In this document: piece after piece, positions 26,553-35,810 of the stretch
Layout of the letters: each line of letters opens with the position of its first letter
Position numbering within the stretch: the stretch's first letter is position 1
Origin: UBA6059 sp040219045
GTDB lineage: Bacteria; Bacteroidota; Bacteroidia; Cytophagales; Cyclobacteriaceae
DNA: 64,000 nucleotides
Reading direction: 5' to 3'
Assembly (NCBI GenBank): GCA_965229505.1
Contig: OZ245881.1
Location: 5,343,111 to 5,407,110, forward strand
The notes under the pieces: generated by a model
Databases searched by the model: none
What the model was told of the DNA's origin: nothing
Seen by the model: only the letters and a program-made list of their open reading frames with translations
Position numbers and translations under genes: made by a program

Positions 26553-27884
26553 CTATCTGCCAGGTAGGTTCATTCCTGAGAGCATACGTTTAGAGCCTCC
26601 CATCTTATTCATCATCTTCATCATCTTGCGCATTTCGTTAAACTGCTTAAGCAGTTGGTTGACCTGCTGTATGGAAGTACCGCTACCCTTTGCGATGCGC
26701 GCTCTACGCGAGCCGTTGATGACATCAGGATTGGTTCTTTCTTCTACCGTCATAGACTTGATAATCGCCTCGATAGGCTTAAAGCTATCATCATCAATAT
26801 CTATGTCCTTGATGGCTTTGCCTACACCAGGGATCATGCCCATGAGATCTTTGATATTACCCATCTTTTTGATCTGCTCTAGCTGAGATAAGAAGTCATC
26901 AAATCCAAACTGATTTTTGCGCATCTTCTTCTGAAGACGCTGAGCTTCGTCCTGATCAAAAGATTGTTGTGCTTTCTCAACCAACGAGACCACATCGCCC
27001 ATACCGAGGATTCGATTGGCCATCCTGTCTGGGTGGAACACATCAATCGCCTCCATCTTCTCACCAGTACTGATGAACTTAATCGGCTTACTGACTACTG
27101 TCCTAATGGAAAGGGCAGCTCCACCTCGTGTATCGCCATCAAGCTTGGTTAGGACGACACCATCAAAGTCTAATCGCTCATTGAAAGTCTTGGCAGTATT
27201 AACCGCGTCCTGACCTGTCATGGAATCCACCACAAACAAAGTCTCTGCCGGATCGATAGCCTTCTTTAGCCCTTCGATCTCCTGCATCATTTCTTCATCT
27301 ACCGCCAGACGACCAGCCGTATCTATGATTACCGAACTCTTTCCGGTTGCTCTGGCATGCTTGAGCGCATTGTTCGCGATCTCGATAGCATTCTTATTCT
27401 CTGGCTCAGCATAGACCTCCACTCCTATCTGCTCTCCTAATACTTTAAGCTGGTCGATCGCCGCAGGTCTGTAAATATCACAGGCGACCAGCAATACCGT
27501 CCGTCCTTTCTTTTTGAGGTAGCTGGCTAGCTTACCAGAAAAGGTGGTCTTACCCGATCCTTGAAGTCCCGAGATCAAAATAGTGTTAGGGCTACCAGTA
27601 AGATCAATCTCTGCCTGAGTGCCCCCCATGAGCATTCCCAATTCCTCAGAGGTAATCTTGGTCAGCAACTGACCCGGAGATACGGAGATCAATACGTCTC
27701 GTCCGAGAGCCTTTTCCTTGATCGAGTCTGTGACTTCCTTAGCTACCTTAAAGTTAACATCTGCGTCAATCAGAGCTCTTCTAATCTCCTTGACGGTAGT
27801 TGCTACGTTGATTTCTGTAATCCTTCCCTGGCCCTTGAGGTTCTTAAAGGCCTGATCCAGCTTATAACTTAAATTATCAAACAT
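26553..27884 (-). CDS. ffh: Signal recognition particle GTPase Ffh
   Basis: 443 residues with NG and M domains. N-terminal four-helix bundle (1-90), then G1 GLQGSGKTT (106-114), DIYRPAAIDQL, DTAGRLAVDEE (G3), TKLDGDTRGGAALSI (G4) and GEKMEAIDVFHPDRMANRILGMGDV. The M domain ends in a Met-rich segment (EMRKMMKMMNKMGGSKRM) that binds signal sequences and 4.5S RNA. Targets nascent membrane proteins to FtsY and SecYEG. It is monocistronic and highly conserved; no 4.5S RNA gene is visible nearby. Confidence 0.98.
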   Translation of the reverse strand: MFDNLSYKLDQAFKNLKGQGRITEINVATTVKEIRRALIDADVNFKVAKEVTDSIKEKALGRDVLISVSPGQLLTKITSEELGMLMGGTQAEIDLTGSPNTILISGLQGSGKTTFSGKLASYLKKKGRTVLLVACDIYRPAAIDQLKVLGEQIGVEVYAEPENKNAIEIANNALKHARATGKSSVIIDTAGRLAVDEEMMQEIEGLKKAIDPAETLFVVDSMTGQDAVNTAKTFNERLDFDGVVLTKLDGDTRGGAALSIRTVVSKPIKFISTGEKMEAIDVFHPDRMANRILGMGDVVSLVEKAQQSFDQDEAQRLQKKMRKNQFGFDDFLSQLEQIKKMGNIKDLMGMIPGVGKAIKDIDIDDDSFKPIEAIIKSMTVEERTNPDVINGSRRARIAKGSGTSIQQVNQLLKQFNEMRKMMKMMNKMGGSKRMLSGMNLPGR

Positions 27885-28053
27885 TCTTCTTTCTTAATTG
27901 GATGGCAAAATTAACAAATCCTCCATTAGATATTAGCCTTTCCGCTAATTCGGATGCCGTGAATATAGTAGACGTCTTGTAACCTTTTGTATAATTTTTC
28001 AGTATGTACTTATAATTAGTACCTTGCAATACAAACAACTCAAAATATTCAAC

Positions 28054-28530
28054 ATGAAAAAGATCACAACTACCCTATTGATGCTTGCCCTCCTGGTAGG
28101 TGCTAGCGTCCAAGCACAGTCAAAAGTTAAAGAAAAGGATCTCGATGGCGTATGGATGCTTAAAATCGAGATTGACGAAGACAACTGGAAACGAGAAATA
28201 GAAGATGAAGATAATGCGATCGCGAGAGCGGTGATCAGAGGTGTATCAGGCCTGGTTGATGGCATCTTAGACGAAATCGATATTCGATTCGAATTTCTCA
28301 AGAACAATGAAGTACGGGTTTTCACTGAAGTGTTTGGTGAGGAAGAGGTGGAATATACTGACTGGCAAATAAATTCACGCGGCGAATTGGAAATAGGAGA
28401 TACAGACCATTGGGATGATGCTGATGATACGATCTGGCTCATGGAAGACGGTATCCTGGTTGCCTACGACAAAGACTCACGCCACAGAAAGGATGATGAC
28501 GCACGGGTTTATCTCGTACGAATCGACTAG
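28054..28530 (+). CDS. Secreted acidic protein of unknown function
   Basis: 158 residues from ATG 28054, where a signal peptide starts (MKKITTTLLMLALLVGASVQA). The frame is open 30 bp upstream, but that would put extra residues before the signal. The mature part is very acidic (IEIDEDNWKREIEDEDNA; DHWDDADDTIW; RHRKDDDARVYLVRID) and may bind calcium, but no known motif is present. The end resembles lipocalin-like DUF sequences seen in Bacteroidota, though I cannot assign one. It has a strong terminator shared with the convergent permease. Confidence 0.7.
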   Translation: MKKITTTLLMLALLVGASVQAQSKVKEKDLDGVWMLKIEIDEDNWKREIEDEDNAIARAVIRGVSGLVDGILDEIDIRFEFLKNNEVRVFTEVFGEEEVEYTDWQINSRGELEIGDTDHWDDADDTIWLMEDGILVAYDKDSRHRKDDDARVYLVRID

Positions 28531-28550
28531 AAGTTCGTACCCCACATCAT

Positions 28551-28586
28551 AAAAAGGCCATTGAGAGCGTTCTCAATGGCCTTTTT
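28551..28586. terminator. Bidirectional terminator
   Basis: A 16-bp stem (left arm AAAAAGGCCATTGAGA) with a 4-base loop and T-run on both strands between two convergent genes. Confidence 0.95.
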
Positions 28587-28606
28587 TGATTCAGTCTAAG
28601 CTGATA

Positions 28607-30997
28607 TCAGTCTGTTCTTATCGAATCTACGGGATTGAGCGTTGCTGCTTTATAGACATTCCAACCTATCGTGAGCAGGGCGGTGACTATCGTAATGATA
28701 ATCGATAAGCTGACCAGGCTCATATTGATTGCTACTGCCTGCCCAATTTCAGACAGCCATAGCTCGTTCATCCATATCCCTACGGCTCCACCAATAATGA
28801 GGGATACCAGCATTATCAAGATGAAATTTCTAGACAAAAGCAGCATAAGCCCAAGATAAGATGATCCTAATACCTTTCGGATACCAATCTCCTTGACTCG
28901 ATTGTTAATGACCTGCACAACTGCACCATACTGACCTAAATTGGCAATTACGATAGCCAAAAGAGAAACCAGACTGAAGATGTGTGCTATATCATAAAAC
29001 TCATCATATGCATCTGAGAGCGTAAGATCAAACCACTGTATATCAACGGGGATATTCGGATTCACATTAGCCAAAACGCCGGCTATTTGTTCCTCAGCAT
29101 TGGTGCGATTTCCATTGCCTAGATTGATCACGGCATATTCCCAGTCATCAGGACTGTAGGAAATTATCAGTCCTTTGATATCAGTCATGGCAAAATTATG
29201 TCGGAAGTCCTGGCATACGCCAATAATCCTCATTTCAGCTGCCTCCTCAGTGCCAGAATGAAGTTTGACTTTTATACGCTGACCAATCGCTTCCTCAGGT
29301 CTGCTGTATCCCAATTCCTCAAGAGTAACCCCATTAATTATCAGACCGTTTTCCCGACTGGATACACTTAAGTCATTAAACCCCTGGCCAGCTATGATTT
29401 TTACACCCAGGGTACCCAAAAAGCGCTCATCAGCTGAAATCAGCTCTAAATTGAGATCGGTGGACATCTCTGGCTGAATCGCCCGAACTTTCCGAATGCC
29501 GGTCAAAGAAGGCAAAGCAGAGGACAGTGCCAACGATTCAACCCCGGATCTTTGAAGAAGCTCTGTCTGTAGCCGTTCTCGGTCATAGCCTTCAAGGTTA
29601 ACAAATGCGAGCTCACGATGATTGAAACCATATTCGGTTTTGACAAACCGATCCGCTTGTTTATTCAACACCAGGGTAGTCATTACAAAGATGACGGAAA
29701 AGGTAAACTGAATGAGTAACAGGCTATTTCTGATAAGATAAAATGGTCGGCGACCACCCTCTTTCATACCTCGCAATGCCGCTTGCGAATTGAACCTAGA
29801 CATATAGTATGCCGGGTATGCACCTGCCACAAAACCAATGGCCATAGCAAAAAGGGCAAATGCGAAATATACGCTTACGTTACGACTGAAATCCATCGTG
29901 ATCTGTCCGTCGATATCACGTAGTATTTTCAGGTCATTGAAGGCAGGCAGTAAGAAGCTTAGTATGGCAAGAGCCACAATCAAGGAAATGAAAGCAAGTA
30001 GCTGAGTTTCAATCAAAAACTGCATGATGATTTGTCGCTTGGCACTACCCAACACTTTCCGAATACCAACTTCCTTGGCCCTCTTAAGAGATCTGGCCAA
30101 CGAAAGTGCGACAAAATTGAAACTGGCAGAGAGTATGACGATCAGACCAAGTACCTGAAAGAATACAGCTACAAACCACGGTACAGTGGTTGAAAGTTCA
30201 TCATTGACTAAGTCACCCAGGTTGATTTCGCTCACCTTTTGAAGCCTGAAGCGATTGAGGAGTCTTGCCTCAGTAGGAAGTTGCTCATTCAGTGAGCCAA
30301 GGTAGGTTTCTACATCGGTTAGAGATGTCTGCTCGGCAAATTTGAAGTAATGAACGTATCGGTTATCCGCGGATAACCACGGCTCGTTCGATGAGGGTGA
30401 AAGGTATGAAGACATAGAGACGAGCAATTCAAAATCAATATGGGTTCTTGGCAGTTCTTCGACAATGCCCGTTACCAGACACGGCCCAACACCGGAAACT
30501 TCCAGCGTCTGGCCGACAACATCTCTTCCTTCTTCAAAAAACTTTTCAGCCCATTCTATGGTAAGGACTACCTGTCGGGGCTGAGACAGCCAGGTGTCTT
30601 GCCCACCATAATTGAAAAAACCCAGGAATTCTGGAGTTACCGACAATCCACTAAACCCAATGGCTTTTTCTCCCATCTTCACCGTACCTGACACCTTCTT
30701 CACAGAAGTCTCCGCACTAATAGGATATCCCTGACCTTTTACCAGTTCCTTAAGCTGATATGGCGCGTAGGCATGCAGTCGACTTCTCTGCTTTTCCAGA
30801 TTTTGCACATCTGTCATTATCCGATAGATCTTATCTACCTCCGGAATATGACTATCGACACTCCCATGATCAATCAAAAATAGAATGATCAACAGACCTA
30901 TCGCCATGCTGGTACTTAGGCCAATAATATTGATAATGGAATAGCTCTTATCTCGTAGAATATTCCTGAGTGCTACCTTGAAATGATTTTTAAGCAT
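28607..30997 (-). CDS. MacB/FtsX-like ABC transporter permease
   Basis: 796 residues: two tandem FtsX-MacB_PCD units. Each has a membrane helix, a large extracytoplasmic domain, and three helices. The conserved helix-start RAKEVGIRKVLGSAKRQI (about 305-322) and its repeat VKEIGIRKVLGSSYLGLMLLLS (about 690-710) mark the two cores. It ends NPVDSIRTD, as these proteins do. No ATPase is adjacent; homologues often pair with a MacB-type ATPase encoded elsewhere. It may export peptides or lipids, or couple to lipoprotein handling. A sigma-54-like element precedes it. Confidence 0.9.
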   Translation of the reverse strand: MLKNHFKVALRNILRDKSYSIINIIGLSTSMAIGLLIILFLIDHGSVDSHIPEVDKIYRIMTDVQNLEKQRSRLHAYAPYQLKELVKGQGYPISAETSVKKVSGTVKMGEKAIGFSGLSVTPEFLGFFNYGGQDTWLSQPRQVVLTIEWAEKFFEEGRDVVGQTLEVSGVGPCLVTGIVEELPRTHIDFELLVSMSSYLSPSSNEPWLSADNRYVHYFKFAEQTSLTDVETYLGSLNEQLPTEARLLNRFRLQKVSEINLGDLVNDELSTTVPWFVAVFFQVLGLIVILSASFNFVALSLARSLKRAKEVGIRKVLGSAKRQIIMQFLIETQLLAFISLIVALAILSFLLPAFNDLKILRDIDGQITMDFSRNVSVYFAFALFAMAIGFVAGAYPAYYMSRFNSQAALRGMKEGGRRPFYLIRNSLLLIQFTFSVIFVMTTLVLNKQADRFVKTEYGFNHRELAFVNLEGYDRERLQTELLQRSGVESLALSSALPSLTGIRKVRAIQPEMSTDLNLELISADERFLGTLGVKIIAGQGFNDLSVSSRENGLIINGVTLEELGYSRPEEAIGQRIKVKLHSGTEEAAEMRIIGVCQDFRHNFAMTDIKGLIISYSPDDWEYAVINLGNGNRTNAEEQIAGVLANVNPNIPVDIQWFDLTLSDAYDEFYDIAHIFSLVSLLAIVIANLGQYGAVVQVINNRVKEIGIRKVLGSSYLGLMLLLSRNFILIMLVSLIIGGAVGIWMNELWLSEIGQAVAINMSLVSLSIIITIVTALLTIGWNVYKAATLNPVDSIRTD

Positions 30998-31062
30998 ATT
31001 GAGTGGTGTTGACTAATCTAAGATCGGTTTGGTTCGATTGAAGAGGTTGATACTTCACCTTT

Positions 31063-31078
31063 TCCAATCATAGTGCCA
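31063..31078 (-). promoter_or_regulatory. Sigma-54-like promoter for the permease gene
   Basis: On the minus strand the sequence reads TGGCACTATGATTGGA: GG at -24, TTG at -12, ten bases between GG and GG. The consensus is TGGCAC-N5-TTGC; the last C is G here. The predicted start lies about 55 bp before the permease ATG. The C-to-G change lowers confidence. The window encodes an NtrC-family activator that could use it. Confidence 0.35.
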
Positions 31079-31281
31079 ATCTTTAAGTCACTGGTATGAT
31101 GTAAGTTACAATCCCTGCCACATATATACAATTGTCCAAATCGTTCGCCTGCGGTCGGTTTTGTTCTATTATACAAGTACATACACATTGATTTAAAGAA
31201 ATACCACAATGATGAGTTATAAAAAACAAGAACTGCATCATCCACAAAAGATGATTATATTAGATATAAGAACCCTGGGTT

Positions 31282-31716
31282 ATGATCAGATGCGCCATTC
31301 TATTTCTCCTTGCACTACCGACAATGAGTGCGTTCGCTCAGTCTTCGTCCTTCTCAACGGTCATTAGCAACCCTTCCCTTTATTATCTCAATGGAACGGG
31401 AGGTGTCGCGTTCAACCTGGACCAGAATAGCCGACATGGCAATTTCTTTTACAATGACTACAAGGTTGATAATCTTCAAGTCATATCTGTTCATCAACCT
31501 CAAGTCCAGCAAGACCTTGTTTATTATATCGACGAGGAAGGCAATACCCTGTACCGATCGTATGCTACCACCGCGCCTATTAACATGGGCCTGACGCATA
31601 CAACTGGCAGAGACAGCTTCAATCCCTATGGGGCCAGAGATATTGGTGAAGGGCTTTTTACCGGAGTGCTCAATACGCTCTTTAGCAACAAGCGGGTCAA
31701 ATTCTTCAACCGCTGA
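31282..31716 (+). CDS. Secreted protein of unknown function
   Basis: 144 residues with a good signal peptide (MIRCAILFLLALPTMSAFAQ). The mature part is rich in Asn, Tyr and Gln, beta-like, with no conserved cysteine or catalytic motif and no family I recognise. It is preceded by an ATG-proximal region without a clear promoter. It lies between a divergent permease gene and a quinone oxidoreductase gene 83 bp downstream. Coding potential rests on the signal peptide and length. Confidence 0.6.
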   Translation: MIRCAILFLLALPTMSAFAQSSSFSTVISNPSLYYLNGTGGVAFNLDQNSRHGNFFYNDYKVDNLQVISVHQPQVQQDLVYYIDEEGNTLYRSYATTAPINMGLTHTTGRDSFNPYGARDIGEGLFTGVLNTLFSNKRVKFFNR

Positions 31717-31799
31717 GCAATACAAGACAATTTTAGGATTCCTGAGAACTGATTCTTGGCTGATTGTGCTAATTTCCGAACTCCACAAAAGTTGATACT

Positions 31800-32774
31800 A
31801 TGAAAGCTGTATTGTGCAAGTCCTATGGACCACCAGAAAACCTTGTTGTAGAAGATGTGCCCTCCCTTAGTCCAGAAAAAGATCAGGTTGTAATACAGGT
31901 CAAAGCCTGTGGCGTCAATTTTCCTGATACCCTTATCATTGAAGGTAAGTATCAATTTCAGCCTGACATGCCATTTTCTCCCGGGGGTGAAGTAGCGGGT
32001 ATCATCAAATCCGTTGGAGAAGGTGTCACACATCTCAAGCATGGTATGCCAGTCATGGCGGGCACTGGCTGGGGAGGCTTTGCTGAAGAGGTCATTGGCC
32101 CTGCCAACAATATCGTACCGATTCCAAAAGATTGGGATATGGTACACGCGGCATCCTCAATGATGACGTACGGAACTTCTTATCATGCTTTGGTTGATAG
32201 GGCGAGAATCAAAGAAGGTGAAACGCTCGTTGTGCTCGGAGCTGCCGGAGGCGTAGGCACTGCAGCGATTCAGATTGGTAAATTGCTAGGCGCAAAAGTA
32301 ATAGCCGCCGCTTCCTCAGCCGAGAAGCTGGAGTACTGCAAGTCAATAGGTGCAGATGAAGTCATCAACTACACCACGGAAAACCTCAAAGACAAGATCA
32401 AAGAGCTGACCGATGGAAATGGGGCTGATGTTATCTATGACCCTGTAGGAGACAAGTATGCCGAACCGGCACTTAGGGGCATAGCATGGAAAGGAAGATA
32501 CCTAGTGGTTGGATTTGCAGCTGGTGAGATACCAAAAATCCCATTGAATCTTACCTTACTCAAAGGGTGTGCAATCATGGGGGTATTTTGGGGTGGCTTT
32601 TTCAGGAAAGAGCCCCAGGCTAACATGAAAAACTTCATGCAAATTGGCCAATGGCTGCAAACAGGAAAACTAAAGCCGCAGATTCACGCAACCTACCCCC
32701 TAGAGCAAGTTGCAGATGCCCTGAATGACATGATGTCCAGAAAAGTCATGGGCAAGGTGGTATTGGTTCCATAG
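31800..32774 (+). CDS. NADPH:quinone oxidoreductase family protein
   Basis: 324 residues, medium-chain dehydrogenase fold without structural-zinc cysteines. GroES-like N terminus (KAVLCKSYGPPENLVVEDVPSL, CGVNFPDTLIIEGKYQFQPDMPFSPGGEVAG) and Rossmann loop LGAAGGVGTAAIQIGKLLGAKVIAAASS (about 147-174). QOR-type enzymes reduce quinones or enones with NADPH. No zinc ligands (Cys/His cluster) are seen. It is probably a soluble stress or detoxification enzyme. Confidence 0.92.
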   Translation: MKAVLCKSYGPPENLVVEDVPSLSPEKDQVVIQVKACGVNFPDTLIIEGKYQFQPDMPFSPGGEVAGIIKSVGEGVTHLKHGMPVMAGTGWGGFAEEVIGPANNIVPIPKDWDMVHAASSMMTYGTSYHALVDRARIKEGETLVVLGAAGGVGTAAIQIGKLLGAKVIAAASSAEKLEYCKSIGADEVINYTTENLKDKIKELTDGNGADVIYDPVGDKYAEPALRGIAWKGRYLVVGFAAGEIPKIPLNLTLLKGCAIMGVFWGGFFRKEPQANMKNFMQIGQWLQTGKLKPQIHATYPLEQVADALNDMMSRKVMGKVVLVP

Positions 32775-32887
32775 CATAAGTACTGTCTTTTCCGGTCGGG
32801 ATCGAGTTGACCTTTATCAGTTTGTGGATTGACCATGCTCATTCACGGTAGCAGAAAGGCCTTCTATCTTTCCGTAAACCTTTAGAT

Positions 32888-33718
32888 ATGTCAATTAACC
32901 ATATTCTAACCCCAGTAGACTTTTCTCAATGTGCCATTGATGCCCTTCATGTAGCAGGTCAGCTAGCGCAATTGGCACATGCCAAAATCACAATACTCCA
33001 TGTCTACAGCGTGCCTATACCTGCCTCAGACATTGCATTTGCCACAGATTCCACCCATTACAAATCGTTGGAACAAGACGCCATCGATAAACTGGAGGCG
33101 CTGAGGGGACAGGTACCTGCACTGGACAAAGTCGAAGTGGCTTATGAACTTGACTGCAGCTACCCGGTACATGCCATCTCAGCCATGGCAGCTGAGCTGA
33201 AAGTTGACCTTATCGTAATGGGGACTATGGGAGCGAGCGGAATCAGCGAGTTCCTGATAGGCAGTAACGCGGCTGATACAGTCGTCCAAGCGCCTTGTCC
33301 AGTGCTCTGCACAGGTCAGGGGATCACGGAACTTCATCCAAGGAAAATTGCATTAGCTACCGATTTCAAACGTATGAAAAGTCCATCATTGGATTTGGTT
33401 AAGGAATTTGCTCGGTTGTTCAACGCTGAAATCGAATTCCTTCACATTCAGGCTACTGCCAAAACTATAGATGTCAAGAAATCTGCGGAAGCACTCAACC
33501 TTCATCATCTATTCGAAGATGTCAAGCACAGTTATCACTTCCTGAATGATCAAGACATAACGAGGGGAATTGAAAAGTTCATTGTAGACAAGGAGGTCGA
33601 TCTGCTCGTGACAATCCATCGAGACCACACATTATTCGAGCGAATATTCGGCACCAGCATAACCAAAAAAATGGCTATGCATTTACCCATTCCACTCCTT
33701 GCCATCAAAGAAGACTAA
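32888..33718 (+). CDS. Universal stress protein, two-domain
   Basis: 276 residues consisting of two tandem UspA folds. The first begins INHILTPVDFSQCAIDALHVA and has the ATP-binding loop MGTMGASGISEFLIGSNA (about 115-132). The second (from 150, RKIALATDFKRMKSPSLDLV) is degenerate and lacks the glycine loop. Two-domain Usps of this form are common in Bacteroidota. The 3' end overlaps the convergent Usp gene by 4 bp, so both share an antisense end. Confidence 0.93.
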   Translation: MSINHILTPVDFSQCAIDALHVAGQLAQLAHAKITILHVYSVPIPASDIAFATDSTHYKSLEQDAIDKLEALRGQVPALDKVEVAYELDCSYPVHAISAMAAELKVDLIVMGTMGASGISEFLIGSNAADTVVQAPCPVLCTGQGITELHPRKIALATDFKRMKSPSLDLVKEFARLFNAEIEFLHIQATAKTIDVKKSAEALNLHHLFEDVKHSYHFLNDQDITRGIEKFIVDKEVDLLVTIHRDHTLFERIFGTSITKKMAMHLPIPLLAIKED

Positions 33719-34554
33719 AGCTTGACATTGGCATTTTTGCTTAGCACAGGTAAGCTTACGTGATTGATGATGCTTTCGGTCAAGCTACCTGCAAAGAATC
33801 TATCAAGCCCTTTTCGTCCATGTGTGAGCATGGACAATAGACTTACTTCATGCTCGGCACAGTAATACTTGATTGCATCTTCAAAGTCACCAAAGTTATA
33901 GATATCCTGGGCTTCTATTAATGATGGATCCATGTTGGCGTATAATCTCATACGAGCCTCTACTGTCGGTGTATCCATAAAGTTGAGCGGCACGTTGATA
34001 AATACAAGCCTAATCTTAACCCCAAGAAGTCTCGCTAATGAGAGGGTTGATCTGAAGTGATCTGCCATTTCATCATCAAAGTCAGAGACAAAAGCGATCG
34101 ACTTAAGCACCTCACTATGATCGCCTGGCTTTACGATAAGCACCGGCACTTTAGATTGTCGAACGAGACGCTGCGCATTGGTGCCGAGGAAAAATTCCTT
34201 AAACCCTTTAGCACCATGTGAGCCCATGACCACCATATCTATCGCATGATTTTCTATGTGATCAAGTATGACCTGATCACTCTCGTCGTACTTAATGAAC
34301 TTCTTCGCCGGTACTCCTTCACCTTCCGCCTTTTGAACCAAGTCGTCAAGTCGGCTATTGGCTTTCTTAATTCTCTCATGTACATCAGCATACATCTTCT
34401 GCTGCTCATCGCTCAACTGCAGCCAGTTAAGAGGTGTTGACATAAGGTGCAGGAAATGAAGCTGATAACCGCCCTTTCGGGCAACTGCAATCGCCATCTG
34501 TGTAGCTTTGTCCGCACAATGTGAAAAATCCGTAGGTACTAGTAGCGTTTTCAT
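33715..34554 (-). CDS. Universal stress protein, two-domain
   Basis: 279 residues, similar to the convergent neighbour. It starts MKTLLVPTDFSHCADKATQM and has a clear nucleotide loop MGSHGAKGFKEFFLGTNAQ (about 112-130) in domain 1. Domain 2 (about 145-279, LKSIAFVSDFDDEMADHF) ends with LTHGRKGLDRFFAGSLTE, so both domains may bind nucleotide here. Likely a stress or energy-state protein; activity unproven. Confidence 0.93.
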   Translation of the reverse strand: MKTLLVPTDFSHCADKATQMAIAVARKGGYQLHFLHLMSTPLNWLQLSDEQQKMYADVHERIKKANSRLDDLVQKAEGEGVPAKKFIKYDESDQVILDHIENHAIDMVVMGSHGAKGFKEFFLGTNAQRLVRQSKVPVLIVKPGDHSEVLKSIAFVSDFDDEMADHFRSTLSLARLLGVKIRLVFINVPLNFMDTPTVEARMRLYANMDPSLIEAQDIYNFGDFEDAIKYYCAEHEVSLLSMLTHGRKGLDRFFAGSLTESIINHVSLPVLSKNANVKL

Positions 34555-34687
34555 AATGCCTCCTTTTCTTATCAGAGAACTTAGCTATACTAATGACTAA
34601 ATACATTGACGGATGTCAGATTCAAAAATGATCATCAACATAAGCCGAAAGCCCTTGGACTAGTGAAAATAATATGATGACATATTT

Positions 34688-34720
34688 TGACAATTGGCCA
34701 ATCACTGGTGACAATTGTCA
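34688..34720. promoter_or_regulatory. Two TGACAATTG repeats 21 bp apart upstream of plug lipoprotein A
   Basis: TGACAATTG occurs at 34688-34696 and 34709-34717, exactly two helical turns apart. The second copy is part of a palindrome (TGACAATTGTCA), and ATTGGCCAAT between them is another. It lies about 70-100 bp before the start at 34789. Spacing on one DNA face is what a dimeric activator would use; the factor is unknown. Confidence 0.4.
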
Positions 34721-34788
34721 TAGGAAGATATAAAGGTGAGTTGTTACCTTAGTGTTGTATATTAAAACTCAAAATAAATTAACTCAAC

Positions 34789-35217
34789 ATGAAAAAGTCA
34801 TTTTCAATTTCCAGTCTAATCTTGGTCATTTGTTCACTTTTCATCATCTCATGCAGCTCGAGTAATGTGGCAAGTAATAAAACCGGCAAGGACGTGGATA
34901 ATGATGAAGTGAAAACCGCCAACCTGCAAAACCTCACGCTTGCAGACTACTTGAGGCGAATCCCGGGTCTGCAAGTACAAGGGTCTGGCCAGAACGTAAG
35001 TGTCACGGTAAGGGGTAGTACGTCGGTGAGTGCCGACAATAGTCCTCTGTATGTAATCGATAGAAATATGGTGGGTAATGATTATGCACAGGTAGCAGCA
35101 ATGATTGACCCCAATGATATTGCATCTGTGAACGTTTTGAAAGACGCGGCATCTACTTCATCTTATGGTCTGAGAGGAGCCAACGGTGTAGTAGTGATTA
35201 AGACTAAGAAGAATTAG
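34789..35217 (+). CDS. Short lipoprotein consisting of a TonB-receptor plug domain (copy A)
   Basis: 142 residues: lipoprotein signal to Cys22 (SLFIISCSSS), a short linker, then one plug domain. Its SusC/RagA-type motif runs LADYLRRIPGLQV ... VTVRGSTS ... SPLYVIDRN ... DPNDIASVNVLKDAAS ... YGLRGANGVVVIKTKK, exactly the plug sequence that precedes the beta-barrel in TonB-dependent receptors. But it ends there: no barrel follows and the stop is followed by a terminator. Copy B downstream is similar (about 55-60% by eye in the plug). It is probably periplasmic, anchored by lipid; the partner is unknown. Confidence 0.85.
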   Translation: MKKSFSISSLILVICSLFIISCSSSNVASNKTGKDVDNDEVKTANLQNLTLADYLRRIPGLQVQGSGQNVSVTVRGSTSVSADNSPLYVIDRNMVGNDYAQVAAMIDPNDIASVNVLKDAASTSSYGLRGANGVVVIKTKKN

Positions 35218-35242
35218 AACAGACATAATTCAATGAATTTGC

Positions 35243-35279
35243 AAGAGCCAATGATTATTAAGTTTAGTCATTGGCTCTT
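35243..35279 (+). terminator. Terminator between plug copies A and B
   Basis: AAGAGCCAATGA / TCATTGGCTCTT stem of 12 bp with a 13-base loop and T-rich tail (TGTTATT). It indicates that A and B are separate transcription units. Confidence 0.7.
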
Positions 35280-35372
35280 TGTTATTATGGGCTGTACGAG
35301 TGTAAGAGGCCAATGTGTACCACAAATCCAAGTTGAATTGTTTAACTTAAGAGATGCATAACTCAGGAAATC

Positions 35373-35810
35373 ATGAAAACTAGAAATATACTTACCGCGC
35401 TTGGCATGTCGTTGTGTACGATCTTAGTCTCATGTAACTCTTCCGCCTACTATGGCAATTTGTCTTCGAATGAGTTTAACAAGGATGAAGTCAAGACCAA
35501 GAATATTCAAAATTTACCATTGGTGGACTATCTACGACGTGTACCTGGCTTGACTGTTTCAGGTCATGGTGGAAATGTAGATATCAGCATCCGAGGGCTT
35601 GCCACTATCAATGGTGAGAATAGCCCCCTGTTCGTTATAGACAATGATCCTATCGGAAACAATTACAACCAAGCAGCATCCATGGTAGATACTAACGACA
35701 TAAGATCAGTACTTGTGTTGAAAGATGCTGTGAGCACCATTAGCTATGGCACAAGAGGATCTAATGGTGTAATTATGATAAAAACCAAAAAGCAAGAGTC
35801 CAAGAGTTAA
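35373..35810 (+). CDS. Short lipoprotein consisting of a TonB-receptor plug domain (copy B)
   Basis: 145 residues, lipidation Cys21 (TILVSCNS), plug core LVDYLRRVPGLTV ... DISIRGLAT ... SPLFVIDND ... DTNDIRSVLVLKDAVST ... YGTRGSNGVIMIKTKK. It is a paralog of copy A in tandem. Like A it stops at the plug. The stop codon TAA at 35808-35810 directly abuts the TTG start of the next gene, so plug and barrel protein are probably made together. Confidence 0.85.
   Translation: MKTRNILTALGMSLCTILVSCNSSAYYGNLSSNEFNKDEVKTKNIQNLPLVDYLRRVPGLTVSGHGGNVDISIRGLATINGENSPLFVIDNDPIGNNYNQAASMVDTNDIRSVLVLKDAVSTISYGTRGSNGVIMIKTKKQESKS

Noticed and set aside
31018..31245. 75-codon minus-strand frame upstream of the permease
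   Set aside because: It overlaps the likely promoter region, has an unconvincing residue pattern and no recognisable feature.
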